DNA of 8,035 nt from Deinococcales bacterium (GTDB lineage Bacteria; Deinococcota; Deinococci; Deinococcales; Deinococcaceae), in the NCBI GenBank assembly GCA_025359705.1, contig JANYFS010000333.1:1-8035 (forward strand), given 5' to 3'. Position 1 is the stretch's first letter. Each line of letters starts with the position of its first letter. A program made the position numbers and the translations under genes. The notes under the pieces are model-generated. The model was not told the origin of the DNA. It did not search any database and saw only the letters and a list, made by a program, of their open reading frames with translations. Shown one piece after another: positions 5,694 through 8,035 of this stretch.

Positions 5694-6826
5694 CGACGGC
5701 GTGGATCGAAGGCATCACGCAGGCCATCGCCCACAAACTGCCAACCCAAAACTGCCAAGAAAATAAATACCCCAGGAATCAAAACCCAAGTGCGGTTACT
5801 GATCGACTCAAAACCACCATCTTGAGCCAAAGCCAGCAGTGAACCCCAGGAGGCATAAGGTTCAACTACCCCAATCCCAATAAAAGACAATCCACTCTCA
5901 GCCAAGATAAACCCAGGAATGGACAGTGAAATAGAGATGATCACAAAAGTGGCGGTATTGGGTAACAAATGCTTCATAATCACCCGTCCGCTCGAGGCTC
6001 CCAGGGCATTTGCGGCCTGTACATACTCGAGTTCCCGTGCTGCCAACAATTGACCGCGCACGACCCGTGCCAAGCCTCCCCAACCCACAAAAGATAAAAT
6101 GATAATAATAATAAAAAACACTAAAATAGGATCAATATTGATTGGGAATAGCGCACGCAAGGTAATCAGCAAAAACAGGTCAGGAATCGCACCCAAGACT
6201 TCCACAAGACGCATGATCACACTATCAATCCATCCTCCAAAATAACCCGCCAATCCACCAAACATCATACCCAAAGATACTGATAAGATGGTTGCAAAAA
6301 TACCAATAGTCAGCGAGATTTGCGAACCATAGATCACTCGAGAGTATTGATCGCGGCCCAAATTATCCGAACCCCATAAAAAAAGTTTACAGTCATTACT
6401 TACAGTAAATAGTTTAAAATCGCTAGGAATAAAGCCTAAAAAACTGTATTTGGCTTCGGGTCGGCTCGAGAAAAACTGGATCGGGCATTTAACCGAAGTA
6501 TCTTCAGTAAAATCATCCCGCAAAGTGACCATATTAATTGCCCGCTTTACTTTATAAACATAAGGCGAAGTTAGATTCCCTTGGTCATCTTTCCAATGGA
6601 TTTTGGTAGGGGGTGCCCAAGAGATTCTGTCGGTAGTAGAATATTCTGACAAACCGTAAGGAGACAAGAAACCCGCAAACAAGGCAATCGCATACAAAAT
6701 AAACAGGATAAGCATCCCTGCCCTCGCCAGTGGGTTACGTTTAAATTGCTTCCAAACCACTTGGGCTTGCGATTGGGATTCGGTTTTAGGAGCCATACTT
6801 TCAGGATTTTTTGCTGCAATGGTCAT
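5687..6826 (-). CDS. oppC: Oligopeptide ABC transporter permease OppC
   Basis: Inner-membrane permease subunit that forms the peptide channel with OppB. The 379-residue product has a cytoplasmic N-terminus with WKQFKRNPLARAGM (25-38) and a first membrane segment near 37-55. A long ectodomain follows (about 56-165), including APPTKIHWKD and LWGSDNLGRDQYSRVIYG (150-167), both typical of the long OppC subtype. Five more segments lie near 170-195, 203-225, 232-250, 290-318 and 347-365. The EAA loop that docks on the ATPase is at about 265-290 (ELEYVQAANALGASSG, then HLLPN). The ectodomain has two cysteines, C114 and C146. The product ends in four arginines. The start is ATG at 6826 with GGGGG five bases upstream. 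An ATG at 6830 is out of frame and stops after nine codons. The gap after oppB is nine bases, so the two are co-transcribed. The middle of the gene is more AT-rich than oppD, oppF or the peptidase. Confidence 0.93.
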   Translation of the reverse strand: MTIAAKNPESMAPKTESQSQAQVVWKQFKRNPLARAGMLILFILYAIALFAGFLSPYGLSEYSTTDRISWAPPTKIHWKDDQGNLTSPYVYKVKRAINMVTLRDDFTEDTSVKCPIQFFSSRPEAKYSFLGFIPSDFKLFTVSNDCKLFLWGSDNLGRDQYSRVIYGSQISLTIGIFATILSVSLGMMFGGLAGYFGGWIDSVIMRLVEVLGAIPDLFLLITLRALFPINIDPILVFFIIIIILSFVGWGGLARVVRGQLLAARELEYVQAANALGASSGRVIMKHLLPNTATFVIISISLSIPGFILAESGLSFIGIGVVEPYASWGSLLALAQDGGFESISNRTWVLIPGVFIFLAVLGWQFVGDGLRDAFDPRRRR

Positions 6827-6835
6827 TCATGCCCC

Positions 6836-7819
6836 CTAGTTGTAGCGAATCCGAGGATCGACTGCCGCCAGTGCCAAGTCGGAGAGAAGGTTGCCTACCA
6901 TATACAGAATACTACTCAGGGCGGTTACTGAGGCCACGACATAAAGATCGGCGTTTTGAAATGCAGTCAAGAGAAGTGGGGTCAGACCAGGCCAAGCAAA
7001 AACCACTTCCACAAAACCCGCTCCGCCAATCAAAGCAGGAAGCAAGCCCCCCAAACCCGCCACCAAGGGCAGAATAGCCACTCGAAAAGCGTGCTTGTAA
7101 ACCACACTGTTCTTAGGCAAGCCTTTGGCCTGAGCAGTTCGGATGTAGTCTTGTCCCAAAACCTCGAGCATTTGGCCCCGAATATAGCGGCTTTCCGAAG
7201 AGATTCCCCGCAAAACCAAGATGATCGACGGAACCAAAGCATGGATTAAAACATCCGAAAAACGTTGCCATGCGGTAGGGTCACTGGGTGCATCGCTACT
7301 GGACATGCCCGAAATAGGCATTTTGATACCAGTATTTTGCTGAATAACCACCATTGCAAAAATAGCCAACAGTGCGAAGAAAAACGATGGAATACCCAAA
7401 CCAAAGTAAGCAAAGATCGAAAAGACCCGATCCCAAAAACTGTAGGGTTTGAGTGCGCCATAAACACCAATAGGAATGGCAACCAAATACAAGATAACCG
7501 TACTCAGTAGAACCAAAATCAAGCTATTGACAATAGGGCGCTTAATCAGTTCAGAAACGCCTTGATTATATTGGAACGACTGCCCCAGTTCGCCTTGCAG
7601 CATGTTACCGACCCATTTGACATACTGAATGGGAATAGGCTTATCCAAGTCAAACAAAATGCGCTGACGTTGCAGCTCTTTAGCAGTCACTCGAGGGTTA
7701 GATTTTAGTGCATCCACCATATCTCCAGGGGCTGCCTGAATAATAGCGAAGGTTAAAATAGTTCCCAAAAAAAATGTAGGGATAAATTGTAAGGCGCGTT
7801 TTAAGATATAGATGAACAC
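6836..7819 (-). CDS. oppB: Oligopeptide ABC transporter permease OppB
   Basis: Partner permease of OppC in the cytoplasmic membrane. The 327-residue product fits the OppB/DppB family: an N-terminal YILKRALQFIPT followed by a membrane segment (about 9-30), APGDMVDAL, a GNMLQGELGQSFQYN ectodomain segment (71-85), and five more segments near 99-122, 135-160, 190-205, 248-270 and 293-318. The EAA loop is at about 214-248 (RGQMLEVLGQDYIRTAQAKG). The C-terminus DPRIRYN is also typical. The start is GTG at 7819 (the first residue is still methionine). It is chosen because a perfect AAGGAGGT lies six bases upstream and the N-terminus matches the family. It is the first gene of the opp locus in this window. 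No oppA lies downstream, so the binding protein must be further upstream, elsewhere or shared. Confidence 0.93.
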   Translation of the reverse strand: MFIYILKRALQFIPTFFLGTILTFAIIQAAPGDMVDALKSNPRVTAKELQRQRILFDLDKPIPIQYVKWVGNMLQGELGQSFQYNQGVSELIKRPIVNSLILVLLSTVILYLVAIPIGVYGALKPYSFWDRVFSIFAYFGLGIPSFFFALLAIFAMVVIQQNTGIKMPISGMSSSDAPSDPTAWQRFSDVLIHALVPSIILVLRGISSESRYIRGQMLEVLGQDYIRTAQAKGLPKNSVVYKHAFRVAILPLVAGLGGLLPALIGGAGFVEVVFAWPGLTPLLLTAFQNADLYVVASVTALSSILYMVGNLLSDLALAAVDPRIRYN

Positions 7820-7825
7820 ACCAAC

Positions 7826-7833
7826 ACCTCCTT
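7826..7833 (-). promoter_or_regulatory. Perfect ribosome-binding site deciding the GTG start of oppB
   Basis: The minus strand reads AAGGAGGT, fully complementary to the usual 16S rRNA tail, six bases before GTG (7819-7817). No in-frame ATG is available near it, so this site fixes the start. Confidence 0.85.
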
Positions 7834-8035
7834 TTGAGGGTTTTCTCGAGCCACTCGAGCGATGAGTTTGGGTCGTAGGGTGGAGAATTTGTGAAAATTT
7901 GTAGGAGGTTATGGAGATACTAGACGGGATAGTTTAGCTATTTTTATACACTTTGTATTTCTAGCTTTATCTTTTGCGCTTTATTTAGCTTTCTATCCAA
8001 ACTTTTATACCCAACGCAACCATTTACTCCCATTT
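7834..8035. other. Upstream leader of the opp locus
   Basis: About 200 bp without a gene. On the minus strand there are two TATAAA -10 candidates, at 8009-8004 and 7948-7943, both with poor -35 partners; the second would give a leader of about 116 nt. Two CTCGAG sites lie nine bases apart (7845-7850, 7854-7859). A 10-bp tandem pair, GAGAATTTGT (7883-7892) and GAAAATTTGT (7893-7902), is present on the plus strand. The stretch 7875-7919 has no G on the transcribed strand. No ORF of note is seen in either direction, and the window ends before any upstream gene. Confidence 0.5.

Larger units (their letters stand above)
155..7859. repeat. Highly iterated palindrome CTCGAG, 38 copies
   Basis: First bases of the copies: 155, 282, 397, 686, 743, 958, 1261, 1292, 1783, 1914, 1966, 2297, 2359, 2539, 2656, 2806, 2849, 2962, 3145, 3292, 3377, 3507, 3981, 4192, 4330, 4380, 4522, 5515, 5536, 5628, 5991, 6026, 6337, 6465, 7163, 7690, 7845 and 7854. 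About two would be expected in this length at even base composition. Twenty-nine lie in genes, in all three codon phases (17 as Leu-Glu, 9 in the Ser phase, 3 in the Arg phase); nine lie between genes. The copies are scattered single palindromes, not a mobile element. They may be maintained by methylation, repair or replication bias. Counted by eye, so one or two could be missed. Confidence 0.95.

Noticed and set aside
6801..6830. Alternative oppC start at ATG 6830
   Set aside because: It is out of frame with OppC and reaches a stop after nine codons. ATG 6826 has the better-placed GGGGG.
1..8035. tRNA, rRNA, riboswitch or mobile element
   Set aside because: No cloverleaf arms, rRNA-like stretches, transposase motifs or terminal inverted repeats were seen on reading both strands. 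A covariance-model search was not possible.

Overview
The window carries six protein genes, all read from the minus strand. From right to left, which is the direction of transcription, they are: an oligopeptide ABC importer in two pairs (oppB-oppC, then oppD-oppF), a secreted single-chain M16 metallopeptidase, and the first 73 codons of the chromosome-segregation ATPase smc. No RNA gene, CRISPR array, insertion sequence or phage gene was seen. Coding density is about 89 percent.

Organism: the Smc N-terminus (a TRLEFGPG segment followed by AARTREL and LIFHG) looks most like Deinococcota (Deinococcus-Thermus) Smc. A consensus TATAAT close to the smc start, with no ribosome-binding site there, would suit a lineage that uses many leaderless mRNAs. 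The base composition is moderate rather than very GC-rich. The assignment is inference from memory of the family and has not been checked by search.

Layout. At 7820-8035 is the leader of the opp locus. OppB (6836-7819, GTG start behind a perfect AAGGAGGT) and OppC (5687-6826) are the two permease subunits. A 193-bp spacer (5494-5686) holds three CTCGAG palindromes, a 22-bp tandem duplication and a 50-nt G-free stretch on the transcribed strand. OppD (4471-5493) and OppF (3426-4469) are the two ATPases, separated by one base. A 392-bp spacer (3034-3425) holds palindromes and two back-to-back triplicate tandem repeats just ahead of the peptidase ribosome-binding site. The peptidase (319-3033) is an exported two-repeat M16 enzyme with one zinc site. 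A 98-bp spacer then leads to smc.

How they work together: OppBCDF make the membrane and ATPase parts of a peptide importer, but no substrate-binding protein (OppA) lies in the window. The exported M16 peptidase may supply or trim peptides outside the cytoplasm; that link rests on adjacency only.

The most striking signal is not a gene. The palindrome CTCGAG occurs 38 times in 8035 bp, about 19 times the roughly 2 expected at even base composition. It occurs in all three codon phases and is denser between genes than inside them. It resembles the highly iterated palindrome HIP1 (GCGATCGC) of cyanobacteria, but with a different sequence.
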